Positions 1-7,383 of a stretch of DNA of 26,347 bases are shown here, piece by piece (position 1 is the stretch's first letter; each line of letters begins with the position of its first letter). The DNA is from Taklimakanibacter deserti. Its GTDB lineage: Bacteria > Pseudomonadota > Alphaproteobacteria > Rhizobiales > Aestuariivirgaceae. Position numbers and translations under genes: made by a program. The notes under the pieces are model-generated. The model worked only from the letters and a program-made list of their open reading frames with translations. It was not told the DNA's origin and did not search any database. Where the stretch lies: contig QORU01000032.1 of NCBI GenBank assembly GCA_003574785.1, forward strand, positions 1 through 26,347, read 5' to 3'.

Positions 1-138
1 ATCCCAGTCGGCGTTCGTCAGTGATTCGTGAGTCATCCAACGTTGGAATCACAGACGATTCCGCACCGCAACCCTTATCTTAGCGCCTATGGGGTTAAAC
101 CCGGCCACAAGCTTTTCGGGCCGATGCTCCGGATTTTC

Positions 139-169
139 CTCTCTCCCGTTGCGATGCAATGGGAGAGAG
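139..169 (+). terminator. Long hairpin at the 3' end of mgtE
   Basis: Arms at 139-152 and 156-169 form a 14-bp stem (CTCTCTCCCGTTGC with GCAATGGGAGAGAG, one G-T wobble) around a 3-base loop. On the plus strand the stem is followed within a few bases by TTTT. On the minus strand, the mgtE transcript, the wobble becomes an A-C mismatch and no T-run follows. It could therefore stop a transcript entering from the left, protect the mgtE 3' end, or both. Bases 1-138 contain no gene I can assign; short open frames reaching in from the left edge end at 24 or 31. Confidence 0.5.
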
Positions 170-177
170 CCGCTTTT

Positions 178-1353
178 CTAAAGCACGAGCACCGTCGCCA
201 AGAAGAGCATAAGTCCCATGCCGGCGATATCGGTGCCGGTGGTGAGAAAGATGCTCGAGGCAGTGGCAGGGTCGGCGCCGAATCGTTTCAGGATCAGCGG
301 CACCAGCACCCCGAAAAGTCCCGAGGCCATGCAGGCGCCGGTCATGGCGAGCAGGATCACGAGGCCGAGGACGAGCGCGTTATGGGTGCTGTCGCCGCCG
401 GACATCCAGTACATCGCGACGCCGGCGACGATGCCCGTCAGCAAGCCATTCATCGCCCCCAGGATCAATTCCTTGGTGATCAGCTTGCGCACAGGGTAGC
501 CGTCCATGTCGCCGAGCGTCATTCCGCGCAGCGTGATGGCCAGCGCCTGGCATCCGGTGTTGCCGCTTTGACCGGCGAGGATGGGCAGGAAGGCCGCCAA
601 CACGACAATCTGGGTAATGGTGCCTTCGAACAGGCTGACCACGAAGCCCGCCAGGAACGCCGTCAACAGGTTCACCTGCAGCCAGTGATGACGCATCTTG
701 AAGGCCCGCCAGATTCCCGTATAGAGGCGCTCTTCCTTGTCCACACCGACCATCTGGCCTGACTGCGCGCTGATCTCGATCGCCTGGCGCTCGAACAGGC
801 GCCACCCGCGCACCACCCCGATCACATGCCGGTCGGGATCCACCACCGGGTATACGGGATAGTGCCGATGGATCGCCGCCTTGACGGCGTCGGTGAGCTC
901 CATATCCGTCGTCAGCGCAAAGGGCTCGGGCAGCATCACCTCTTTGAGCGTCTGACCGGGCGCCGCCAGGATCAAATCGCGGATCACGGTCAGGCCGATG
1001 AGCCTGTCCTCCGCATCCGTCACGTAGATGTAGGTGATCTGCTGAGGCGTGTCGTGATGTCGCAGAAAGGCGATCGCTTCTTCGACGGTCGTGGTTTCGG
1101 GAAGCACGGCGAGCGCCGGGTCCATCATCTCGCCGACCGTGTTCTCGGTGACCTCCGTCAGGGCGGCCGAGGCCTGCAACTGTAGTTCCGGAGGCAGATA
1201 GGCCTTGATGCGGTCGACGAATGCCTGCGGCAGCTCGGCCAGAACCGCCCCGATGCGCTCAGGGCTCTCCTTCGTCAGCATTTGGGCTGCGTCCATAGGC
1301 ACGCGCGCACGGACCGCGCGAACCAAGCTGGCAATGTCGTCTGGCTTGTTCAT
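178..1353 (-). CDS. mgtE: MgtE-family magnesium transporter
   Basis: A 391-residue inner-membrane Mg2+ channel of the MgtE/SLC41 family, which imports Mg2+ and is gated by cytosolic Mg2+ bound at its N and CBS domains. The order is a short helical N region (about 1-70), a CBS pair (about 73-200, opening with VGEMMDP), a linking helix, and a five-helix membrane domain (about 215-391). That domain carries the family signatures GQSGNTGCQALA and FLTTGTDIAGM, the latter with the pore Asp. I chose the ATG at 1353 because GGGGAG sits about 8 bases upstream; a longer frame reaches 1392 without such a site. The N domain is about 70 residues rather than the roughly 130 of well-studied MgtE proteins. 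It is divergent from the FecR/cyclase pair. The family call is secure; the gating consequence of the short N domain is inference. Confidence 0.93.
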   Translation of the reverse strand: MNKPDDIASLVRAVRARVPMDAAQMLTKESPERIGAVLAELPQAFVDRIKAYLPPELQLQASAALTEVTENTVGEMMDPALAVLPETTTVEEAIAFLRHHDTPQQITYIYVTDAEDRLIGLTVIRDLILAAPGQTLKEVMLPEPFALTTDMELTDAVKAAIHRHYPVYPVVDPDRHVIGVVRGWRLFERQAIEISAQSGQMVGVDKEERLYTGIWRAFKMRHHWLQVNLLTAFLAGFVVSLFEGTITQIVVLAAFLPILAGQSGNTGCQALAITLRGMTLGDMDGYPVRKLITKELILGAMNGLLTGIVAGVAMYWMSGGDSTHNALVLGLVILLAMTGACMASGLFGVLVPLILKRFGADPATASSIFLTTGTDIAGMGLMLFLATVLVL

Positions 1354-1410
1354 CGAATGCTCCCCGAGTTCCACGCACGATACGTTGATCAAATTTACGG
1401 CAATGTGAGT

Positions 1411-1478
1411 TTACGCACATTTCTACTAACAAGCGGATTGTATTGCGTAATTCACACGTATAAGCAGGATAATTACGC
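1411..1478. promoter_or_regulatory. TTACGC half-site cluster before the FecR gene
   Basis: The mgtE-fecR divergent region holds a perfect 8-bp inverted repeat, GCGTAATT (1445-1452) and AATTACGC (1471-1478), with an 18-base spacer. A third TTACGC lies at 1411-1416. The region is clearly more AT-rich than the flanking genes. Position and symmetry suggest an operator for fecR, mgtE or both; no regulator can be named. Confidence 0.35.
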
Positions 1479-1502
1479 TGGGTTCAAGCTGGGAATCACT
1501 TG

Positions 1503-2252
1503 ATGGCATATGTTGGGCGACTTGCGGGGGCTGGTATTATTTGTCTTTATGCCCTGACGACACCTATTCACGCGGCATCTCCAATTGGGAAAGTTTTCGC
1601 CAAGTCAGGATCGCCATCCGCTTCGGGCCCGGGCGGCAACCGTGCCCTCGCCGCGGGCAGCCCCATCTATGAAGACGACAGGGTCGTCACTGGCGGCGGC
1701 AATGTGCAGATCATCTTCATCGATGATACCAAGCTCGTCGTCGGGCCGAATTCGACGCTGGTCATCGACCGTTTCCTCATGCGTGGTGGCAAAAGGGCCC
1801 GCAAATTCTCGGTCGACGCGCTCAGGGGTACCTTCCGTTTCATCAGCGGGCACAGCGCCAAGAATGCCTATGACATCCAGACGGCCAACGCCACCATCGG
1901 CATACGCGGTACCGCCTTCGACTTCTCCGTCGGCCGGGCGACGCTCGTCGCGGTGCATACCGGTCGGGTCAATCTGTGCGCCTATGGCCAGTGCGAAAGT
2001 GTGGATGACCATTGCGGCGTCGGCCGGGCGGGCGGCGGAGCGGTGGATGAACTCGGCGGCCGTGCCAAGGGCCGGGCGGTCAGAAGCCTGCCCTATATCG
2101 CCAACCAGGGTGCGCTGGCACGGCCCTTCCGTGTCGATACCTCGTCCTGCCGATCGGTCGCGACCCTTTTCCAGAACTTCTTCGGGGGCGGACAGAACAG
2201 TGGTGGCCAGGGCCGCGGCGGCCAGCGGACAGGTGGCGACGAGGGCAGTTAG
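1503..2252 (+). CDS. Exported FecR-domain protein
   Basis: A protein of about 249 residues with an N-terminal signal peptide (hydrophobic run GAGIICLYAL, likely cleaved after IHA). A FecR domain follows, in which IYEDDRVVTGGG, IIFIDDTKLVVGPNS and TANATIGIRGTAF are typical. FecR domains were named for the ferric-citrate sensor, but many stand-alone exported members have no iron role and their function is unknown. After the domain come three Cys in a short stretch (about residues 159-171), a fourth near residue 213, and a Gly/Gln-rich tail. The start is TTG at 1500 or the next codon, ATG at 1503; ribosome binding is weak for both. The CHASE2 cyclase gene follows on the same strand after 48 bases, so co-transcription is likely. 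The FecR protein may act in the periplasm beside the CHASE2 sensor; that is inference from context. Confidence 0.85.
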   Translation: MAYVGRLAGAGIICLYALTTPIHAASPIGKVFAKSGSPSASGPGGNRALAAGSPIYEDDRVVTGGGNVQIIFIDDTKLVVGPNSTLVIDRFLMRGGKRARKFSVDALRGTFRFISGHSAKNAYDIQTANATIGIRGTAFDFSVGRATLVAVHTGRVNLCAYGQCESVDDHCGVGRAGGGAVDELGGRAKGRAVRSLPYIANQGALARPFRVDTSSCRSVATLFQNFFGGGQNSGGQGRGGQRTGGDEGS

Positions 2253-2300
2253 ATATCACGTGATTTCCATCCGTTGGCCCGAAACCGGTAGGCCCGGACC

Positions 2301-4517
2301 GTGACAGGGGCAGGCGCGCGCAAGACCTGGGCGGGGGTGGCGACTGGCCTTGCCGTTCTTGTCGGTCTCTTGCTTTTGCGCGGCTATGACCCGCCGCTCC
2401 TGCAATATCTGCGCAATGCAGGCTTCGATCAGCTGCAGCGCATATGGCCGCGCGAGCGCCAGGAGCTGCCGGTCCGCATCATCGACATCGATGAGGCCTC
2501 GCTCGGCAAGCTCGGGCAGTGGCCGTGGTCGCGCAAACAGCTGGGCAAGCTGGTTGATGAATTGAGCACCTTGGGGGCGGCGGCGATCGCCTTCGATATC
2601 GTCTTCCCCGAGCCCGATCGCTTGTCGCCGAGCCGCGTCGCCGGGGATCCGGACTTGGTCGCCGGCCTGAGCCCTGCGGCGCGCGAGGAGATCAGCGCCA
2701 CATTTCCCGACAATGACGAAATCTTCGCCGCGGCGATCAAGGGCCGGCCAGTGGTGCTCGCCTTCTCCAATGCTCCCGGCAATGCCCGCAAGACGCCGTC
2801 CAGGACCGCGGGCTTCGCCCAGACGGGCGAAGATGCCAGCAAGGCACCGCCCTTCATCCAAAGTGTTGCCGCCAATATCGAGAAGCTCGAAGCGGCGGCG
2901 GCGGGCTTCGGCGGGATCAATCTCGACCTTGCCCGCGAACAAGGCATCGCGCGGCAGGTGCCCATGCTGTGGACCGATGGGACGAACTTCTATCCGGGAC
3001 TGGCGCTCGAGGCGCTGCGCGTGGCGCAAGGGGCGAGCACGATCATCGTCAACGCGTCGGAAACGACGGACGATGCGATAGAATCCATCAGGGTCGGCGA
3101 CTTTGAATTGCCGGTCGCGGAGGACTCCAATTTCACCGTGCGCTACCGGCGCAATTCGCCCGATACCTATGTCTCCGCCTACCGGGTGATCTCGGGAGAG
3201 GAGCGCGAGGCGCTGGCGCCGCTGATCAACGGGCACATCGTCTTCGTCGGCACCTCGGCGGCAGGCCTTCTCGATGTGCGCACGACGAGCCTCGGGGAAA
3301 CCGTGCCCGGCGTCCTCATCCACGCCCAGGTGCTGGAACAGATATTGAGCAACAGCTACCTCATCCGCCCGCAATGGGTGGGCGGCGCCGAGCTCCTGGC
3401 CTATGCCCTTCTTGGCGTCCTGCTCATCCTCATCGTCATGTTCCGCTCTCCGCTCTTCGGCACCGCCGCAGGCGGCGTGATGGTCCTGCTTCTCGCTTTC
3501 GCCTCGGCTTACGCCTTCAGATCGCTCGGCATACTGATCGATGCCACCTTTCCGGTCCTCGCCATGACCCTGACGTTCTTGGCGACGATCGCCTTCCGCC
3601 TCCTCGTCATCGACAGCGACCGGCGCATGCTGCGCAACGCCTTCGGGCATTTCGTGTCCCCCGATGTCCTGCACGAGATCGAGCAGAACGCCGATTCGCT
3701 CGAGCTCGGCGGCGAGGTGAAGGACATCACAGTGCTGTTCGTCGACATCCGCGGTTTCACATCCTTGAGCGAAACCCTGCCGCCGGACAATCTCGTGTCG
3801 CTCATCAACACGCTGCTCGACCGCTGGAGCAGCGCCATCATCGCCACAGGCGGCACGATCGACAAATTCATCGGCGATTCGATCATGGCCTTCTGGAATG
3901 CGCCTCTGACCAAGACCGACCATCAGTATCACGCAGCACTCGCCGGCCTCGGCATCCGTAAGGCGACCGCCGATCTTAATGTCGAGGAGGCCTTCGCCGA
4001 TATCTTGAAGGAGCGCGGGCGATGGCCGCTGGAATGCGGTGTCGGCATGTGCTCAGGCCCGGCCTGCGTCGGCAATATGGGTTCGCAGACGCGCTTCGAC
4101 TATTCCGCCGTCGGGGAGACCGTCAACATCGCGGCGCGCACCGAGACCGCGAGCAAGCGGGCCAAGTTCGATGTCGTCATCGCCGGTGAGCTCGGCGATG
4201 CAACGCAGCAGCTCGCCGTGCTTCCGGCTGGTCGCGTCGCCATGGCGGGCCGCTCGACGCAAATGCAGATATGGGCTGTTGTCGGGGACGAGGCGGTGGC
4301 GCAGTCCGCAGGCTTTGCGGAATTGCGCGCGGCGCATGAGGTCCTGGTCGAGAATCTCGCCCAGCAACGCGATGATCGGTTGACGGAGGATGTCCAGAAA
4401 TGTTCGAATTTGTCCGAGCAAGTCGAGCCGCGCCTGGCCTCTTTCTACGCCACCATTCCTAGCCGCAAGGCCGACTTCGTCGGAATAACGATCGCGCCAC
4501 CTCGCGACGCTAAGTAA
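2301..4517 (+). CDS. CHASE2-domain class III adenylate/guanylate cyclase
   Basis: A 738-residue membrane receptor cyclase. One N-terminal membrane helix (about 11-27) leads into an extracytoplasmic CHASE2 sensor (about 30-340; IIDIDEASLGKLGQWPWSR and AFDIVFPEPDR are characteristic). Three membrane helices (about 358-435) and a cytoplasmic class III cyclase domain (about 470-650) follow. Both metal-binding Asp are present, in FVDIRGF and in GDSIMAFW. The Lys of DKFIGDS and the Asp of FDYSAVGE fit adenine recognition, and the Asn and Arg of VNIAAR complete the active site, so an active adenylate cyclase is predicted. The GTG start lacks a strong ribosome site, so translational coupling to the upstream FecR gene is possible. 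The ligand of CHASE2 is unknown. Confidence 0.92.
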   Translation: MTGAGARKTWAGVATGLAVLVGLLLLRGYDPPLLQYLRNAGFDQLQRIWPRERQELPVRIIDIDEASLGKLGQWPWSRKQLGKLVDELSTLGAAAIAFDIVFPEPDRLSPSRVAGDPDLVAGLSPAAREEISATFPDNDEIFAAAIKGRPVVLAFSNAPGNARKTPSRTAGFAQTGEDASKAPPFIQSVAANIEKLEAAAAGFGGINLDLAREQGIARQVPMLWTDGTNFYPGLALEALRVAQGASTIIVNASETTDDAIESIRVGDFELPVAEDSNFTVRYRRNSPDTYVSAYRVISGEEREALAPLINGHIVFVGTSAAGLLDVRTTSLGETVPGVLIHAQVLEQILSNSYLIRPQWVGGAELLAYALLGVLLILIVMFRSPLFGTAAGGVMVLLLAFASAYAFRSLGILIDATFPVLAMTLTFLATIAFRLLVIDSDRRMLRNAFGHFVSPDVLHEIEQNADSLELGGEVKDITVLFVDIRGFTSLSETLPPDNLVSLINTLLDRWSSAIIATGGTIDKFIGDSIMAFWNAPLTKTDHQYHAALAGLGIRKATADLNVEEAFADILKERGRWPLECGVGMCSGPACVGNMGSQTRFDYSAVGETVNIAARTETASKRAKFDVVIAGELGDATQQLAVLPAGRVAMAGRSTQMQIWAVVGDEAVAQSAGFAELRAAHEVLVENLAQQRDDRLTEDVQKCSNLSEQVEPRLASFYATIPSRKADFVGITIAPPRDAK

Positions 4518-4636
4518 TCTTATTGATTGAACAAGCATTCGATTGCGTGGGCACGCAGTTGCGCAATTGTGCGTTGCGTCATCTTAATTATCTGTAGGCT
4601 GAAACAAACTGAAACAAGTGCGACATGCTAGCGGAA

Positions 4637-4672
4637 ACTTGCTCTTTGCTTCGTGAAAAAAGTAGAGCAAGT
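4637..4672. repeat. 9-bp inverted repeat in the leader of the zinc-ribbon gene
   Basis: ACTTGCTCT at 4637-4645 pairs perfectly with AGAGCAAGT at 4664-4672 across an 18-base A-rich loop. It lies about 90 bases before the ATG of the zinc-ribbon gene and has no T-run, so a leader structure or protein-binding site is more likely than a terminator. Confidence 0.35.
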
Positions 4673-4763
4673 AAGGACCGGGACAGGCCGAGTCGAATTG
4701 ACGATCCACCGAAGTTCAATTAACAGCGGTGGTGTAACGAAGAACGGGAGAGGGGCTGTCCCG

Positions 4764-4964
4764 ATGGCAGATACCGAGACCATCACGATCACATGTCCGC
4801 ATTGCGGAGCGACATCCGCCAAGAGTTTCCCTTGGGCGATGACCCATTTCACCACACGCTGCACGGAGTGCCGCAAAGCCTATCTTATCGATCGGGCCTA
4901 TCTGTTGCGTGCCATCCAGCGTCTCGACATCGCCTTGAAGATGATCTCCCAGGAGCGCCGCTAA
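4764..4964 (+). CDS. Small zinc-ribbon-like protein, unknown function
   Basis: A 66-residue protein with two CxxC knuckles, TCPHCG (about residue 10) and RCTECR (about residue 33), joined by an aromatic-rich segment and followed by a basic helix ending QERR. Spacing and length fit a single treble-clef or zinc-ribbon module that binds one Zn2+. I chose the ATG at 4764 because GGGAGAGGGG lies just upstream; the frame is open back to a GTG at 4653, but that extension looks non-coding. It follows the cyclase gene by 246 bases, so it may have its own promoter. No specific function can be assigned. Its stop codon lies within the palindrome that follows. Confidence 0.7.
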   Translation: MADTETITITCPHCGATSAKSFPWAMTHFTTRCTECRKAYLIDRAYLLRAIQRLDIALKMISQERR

Positions 4965-5002
4965 AGCGCGATGACTCCATATCCAGTCGCTATCGCGCTT
5001 TA
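4962..5002. repeat. Perfect 11-bp palindrome, AAAGCGCGAT type
   Basis: TAAAGCGCGAT at 4962-4972 and ATCGCGCTTTA at 4992-5002 are exact reverse complements. An inner GACT/AGTC pair (4973-4976 and 4985-4988) extends the stem past a 3-base bulge. The element contains the stop codon of the preceding gene. Sequences of this AAAGCGCGAT/ATCGCGCTTT form are, from my general knowledge, recurrent intergenic palindromes in Rhizobiales. It may also act as a terminator, although no T-run follows. Confidence 0.6.
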
Positions 5003-5381
5003 TCGTCGCTCCTAACACCGACTGCGTGTCAGACCTCCAACACTGCCGACTCGACGGACGGTCGAGCGGGAACTTGGTCCAGCAGGATAGCGCCGAGCGC
5101 GCCGCGGAGGCGATGAATGGCCCAGGCCGGTTCGGAATCAGGGTAATGACCGCGGAGCATCAAACCGGGCGGGACGAGCAGGATGCCGGCGGCGGCAAAG
5201 GCCGCCCGGCTGGCGGCCCGCCCGGCATTTTCGGAAATTCCTGTGTAACGCCAAGCGCCTCGATGTCGTATCAGTGGGTAGACGGCCGCCTGGTGAACGC
5301 CTCTCGCGAGCGTGATCGGGCGTGAATTGCACGGGTCGGTTGAGCGGTCTAGCCTCCGGCCACAACCCAAGGACTGGCAAG
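4965..5381. other. Intergenic stretch before msrP
   Basis: A 417-base stretch with no gene I can support. After the palindrome at 4962-5002, the longest open frames are plus-strand 5026-5325 and minus-strand 5029-5370. The minus frame encodes one hydrophobic segment (AAFAAAGILLVPPGLML) but resembles no family I know, and both frames look like chance openings in GC-rich DNA. The msrP promoter should lie towards the right end. Confidence 0.4.
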
Positions 5382-6344
5382 ATGTTGATCAAACGCAAGC
5401 TCGGCTGGGAAATTCCGGAAAGCCAGGTGACGCCGCAAGCGGTGTTCCTGAACCGCAGGTCGCTCATTGCCGGCCTTGCCGGTGCGGCGCTAGCCGGCGC
5501 CGGCATGCCCGCGCTGGCCGACGTGGACCCTTCCCAGGGGCTTTATCCGGCCAAGCTCAATCCCGCCTATAAGGATGCCGGCCGGGCGATCACGGACGAG
5601 CAATACAACGTCAACTACAATAATTTCTACGAGTTCGGCACGTCGAAGGGCATAGCCGCGGAGGCCGAGAAGCTGCGCATCCGGCCGTGGGAGATCGCCG
5701 TCGACGGCGAGGTCGACAAGCCGTTCACCATCGGCATCGACGATCTATTGAAGAAGGTAGTCCTCGAAGAGCGCATCTATCGCCACCGCTGTGTCGAAGC
5801 CTGGTCGATGGTGGTGCCCTGGTCGGGCTTTCCTTTGAAGTCGCTGGTCGAGCTGGCGAAACCGAAGACGGACGCCAAATATGTGCGCTTCGAGACCTTC
5901 AACGATCCGGAGATGGCGTCCGGCCAGCAGCCGGGCCTCTTCGGCACCATGCCGTGGCCCTATATCGAAGGCCTCACGATGGCGGAAGCGATGCACGACC
6001 TCGCTTTCGTGGTCACCGGCGCCTATGGCAAGCCGGTGGCGAAATCCATGGGTGCCCCGATCCGCATCCACCTGCCCTGGAAATACGGCTTCAAATCCAT
6101 CAAGTCGATCGTCAAGGTGAGCTTCGTTAAGGAGCGGCCCATCGGCATGTGGGAACAGCTGCAAGCCTCCGAATATGGCTTCTGGGCCAATGTGAATCCG
6201 GCGGTGCCGCATCCGCGCTGGAGCCAGGCCTCCGAGCAAGTGTTGGGCACCGGCGAGCGTATTCCTACGCAGATCTACAACGGCTATGGCGAGTTCGTCG
6301 CTTCCCTCTATACGGGGCTCGAGAGCGAGAAGCTCTATATGTGA
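5382..6344 (+). CDS. msrP: MsrP, periplasmic methionine sulfoxide reductase, Mo subunit
   Basis: A 320-residue molybdopterin enzyme of the MsrP/YedY family, which reduces methionine sulfoxide in oxidatively damaged periplasmic proteins. A Tat signal (NRRSLIAGLAG at 24-34, cleavage after PALA) implies export of the folded, cofactor-loaded protein. The Mo-ligand Cys is C137 in RHRCVEAWSMVVPW, and later blocks (GLFGTMPWPYIEG, GAPIRIHLPWKYGFKSIKS) are family-typical. The ATG at 5382 has AAGGA about 10 bases upstream. MsrP normally receives electrons from the haem membrane protein MsrQ, usually encoded directly downstream. Here a hairpin and a LysE gene follow instead. Full length suggests it is functional, with MsrQ encoded elsewhere or another electron donor. 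Confidence 0.94.
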   Translation: MLIKRKLGWEIPESQVTPQAVFLNRRSLIAGLAGAALAGAGMPALADVDPSQGLYPAKLNPAYKDAGRAITDEQYNVNYNNFYEFGTSKGIAAEAEKLRIRPWEIAVDGEVDKPFTIGIDDLLKKVVLEERIYRHRCVEAWSMVVPWSGFPLKSLVELAKPKTDAKYVRFETFNDPEMASGQQPGLFGTMPWPYIEGLTMAEAMHDLAFVVTGAYGKPVAKSMGAPIRIHLPWKYGFKSIKSIVKVSFVKERPIGMWEQLQASEYGFWANVNPAVPHPRWSQASEQVLGTGERIPTQIYNGYGEFVASLYTGLESEKLYM

Positions 6345-6370
6345 GCGTGAGAGCGTTGCCGAAAAAGAAA

Positions 6371-6393
6371 GGCCGGACGAAATCTGTCCGGCC
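6371..6393 (-). terminator. Hairpin with T-rich tail on the minus strand
   Basis: GGCCGGAC (6371-6378) and GTCCGGCC (6386-6393) form a perfect 8-bp GC-rich stem with a 7-base loop. The plus strand has AGATAT after it. Read on the minus strand, the stem is followed by TTTCTTTTTC, the layout of an intrinsic terminator. It lies 27 bases after the msrP stop, so it may also end msrP transcription, but its best orientation is against msrP. Confidence 0.6.
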
Positions 6394-6545
6394 AAGATAT
6401 GGGCTTGTCCCGGTGAAGGGACGCTTCCGGTCCGGGTGAGGGTGGTCCGGAAACATCAGCGGAGCGATACAAGGGGAGGGAGTAACTTCCGCTGCTTGTG
6501 CATTCCCAATGAATGCGACGACTGAGAGGATGCGCCATTCGCTTA

Positions 6546-6578
6546 TGTCAGACAAGCTGACACATCTCATGGGTGTCA
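6546..6578. promoter_or_regulatory. Overlapping TGTCA inverted repeats, candidate operator
   Basis: TGTCAG (6546-6551) and CTGACA (6557-6562) form an inverted repeat with a 5-base spacer. TGACAC (6558-6563) and GTGTCA (6573-6578) form a second one that shares the middle half-site. This lies about 200 bases before the LysE gene. The regularity suggests a dimeric regulator, which I cannot identify. Confidence 0.35.
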
Positions 6579-6779
6579 TGCTGGACTCGCATGGCGTTGC
6601 GTCCTGACGAACTTGGATAAGCGTCCAATCTAGCTCGCGCTAGCCGCATTTGTCGGAAATTGCGGCGGATTCTCGCCTTTCATGCCGCTCTTCTGATTTT
6701 GCATCGCTCTCCTCGACATCGCCATGCACCACAAGGGGCCCGCTCGACAGGCCAGGCAAAATATGGCCAGTGTTGCGGC

Positions 6780-7379
6780 ATGAGCTTTGAACTTTTCTGG
6801 GCGCTGATGATCTTCACTTTCGTGATGACCTTCACGCCAGGCCCCAACACGATGATGCTGCTCGCCTCGGGCGTGAATTTCGGCTTTCGCGCCACCGTGC
6901 CCCACATGGCCGGCATTACGCTCGGCTTCGGCATCATGACGCTCATCGTGGGCATGGGGCTGGGCGAGATCTTCAAGCTCTATCCGCTGCTCTATATGGC
7001 GCTCGCCTATGCGGGTGCCGCCTACATGCTGTTTCTCGCCTGGAAGATCGCGACCACGGAAACGGTCGGTGAAGGCAAGGCGGGCAGCCGGCCGATGACC
7101 TTCCTGCAGGCCGCCGCCTTTCAGTGGGTAAACCCGAAAGCCTGGGTCATGGCGGTCACCGCGATCACCACCTATTCGATACCGAGCGCCTACACTTTCT
7201 CGGTGCTGCTGCTCACCGGCCTCTTCATGGCGATGGCGGTGCCGGGCTGCTCGGCATGGATCCTGTTCGGCTCGGGCCTCAGGCGCTGGCTCGGCAATCC
7301 GACTCGCCTGCGCATCTTCAACGTGACGATGGCGATCCTCTTGGTGCTCTCGCTCGTCCCCGCCTTCTGGCACGGTTGA
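6780..7379 (+). CDS. LysE/RhtB-family amino-acid exporter
   Basis: A 199-residue inner-membrane protein of the LysE/RhtB superfamily, whose members export amino acids or their derivatives. The N-terminal FTPGPNTMMLLASGVNFGFR is the family hallmark; a central FQWVNPKAWVMAV block and about six hydrophobic segments follow, at full family length. The ATG at 6780 gives the normal N terminus MSFELFWALM, although the ribosome site is weak; the frame is open further back to 6660 without conserved sequence. It is convergent with the acetamidase gene, separated by 4 bases. The substrate cannot be predicted, and whether it serves the neighbouring island is unknown. Confidence 0.88.
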   Translation: MSFELFWALMIFTFVMTFTPGPNTMMLLASGVNFGFRATVPHMAGITLGFGIMTLIVGMGLGEIFKLYPLLYMALAYAGAAYMLFLAWKIATTETVGEGKAGSRPMTFLQAAAFQWVNPKAWVMAVTAITTYSIPSAYTFSVLLLTGLFMAMAVPGCSAWILFGSGLRRWLGNPTRLRIFNVTMAILLVLSLVPAFWHG

Positions 7380-7383
7380 ACGG

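Larger units (their letters stand above)
6345..6779. other. Intergenic stretch between msrP and the LysE gene
   Basis: A 435-base stretch holding a terminator-like hairpin (6371-6393), a cluster of TGTCA half-sites (6546-6578) and a small CTAGC/GCTAG inverted repeat (6630-6643). I see no convincing protein gene. The open frame upstream of the LysE start continues back to 6660 but encodes a basic, non-conserved-looking sequence. A small minus-strand RNA ending at the hairpin is conceivable but unsupported. Confidence 0.4.

Noticed and set aside
2256..3932. 558-residue minus-strand open frame
   Set aside because: It is antisense to the CHASE2 cyclase, rich in Arg, Gly, Asp, His and Glu with no recognisable domain; such frames arise from codon-position bias in GC-rich genes.
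5029..5370. 113-residue minus-strand frame between the zinc-ribbon gene and msrP
   Set aside because: It has one hydrophobic stretch but no family resemblance and no clear ribosome site; not enough to call a gene.
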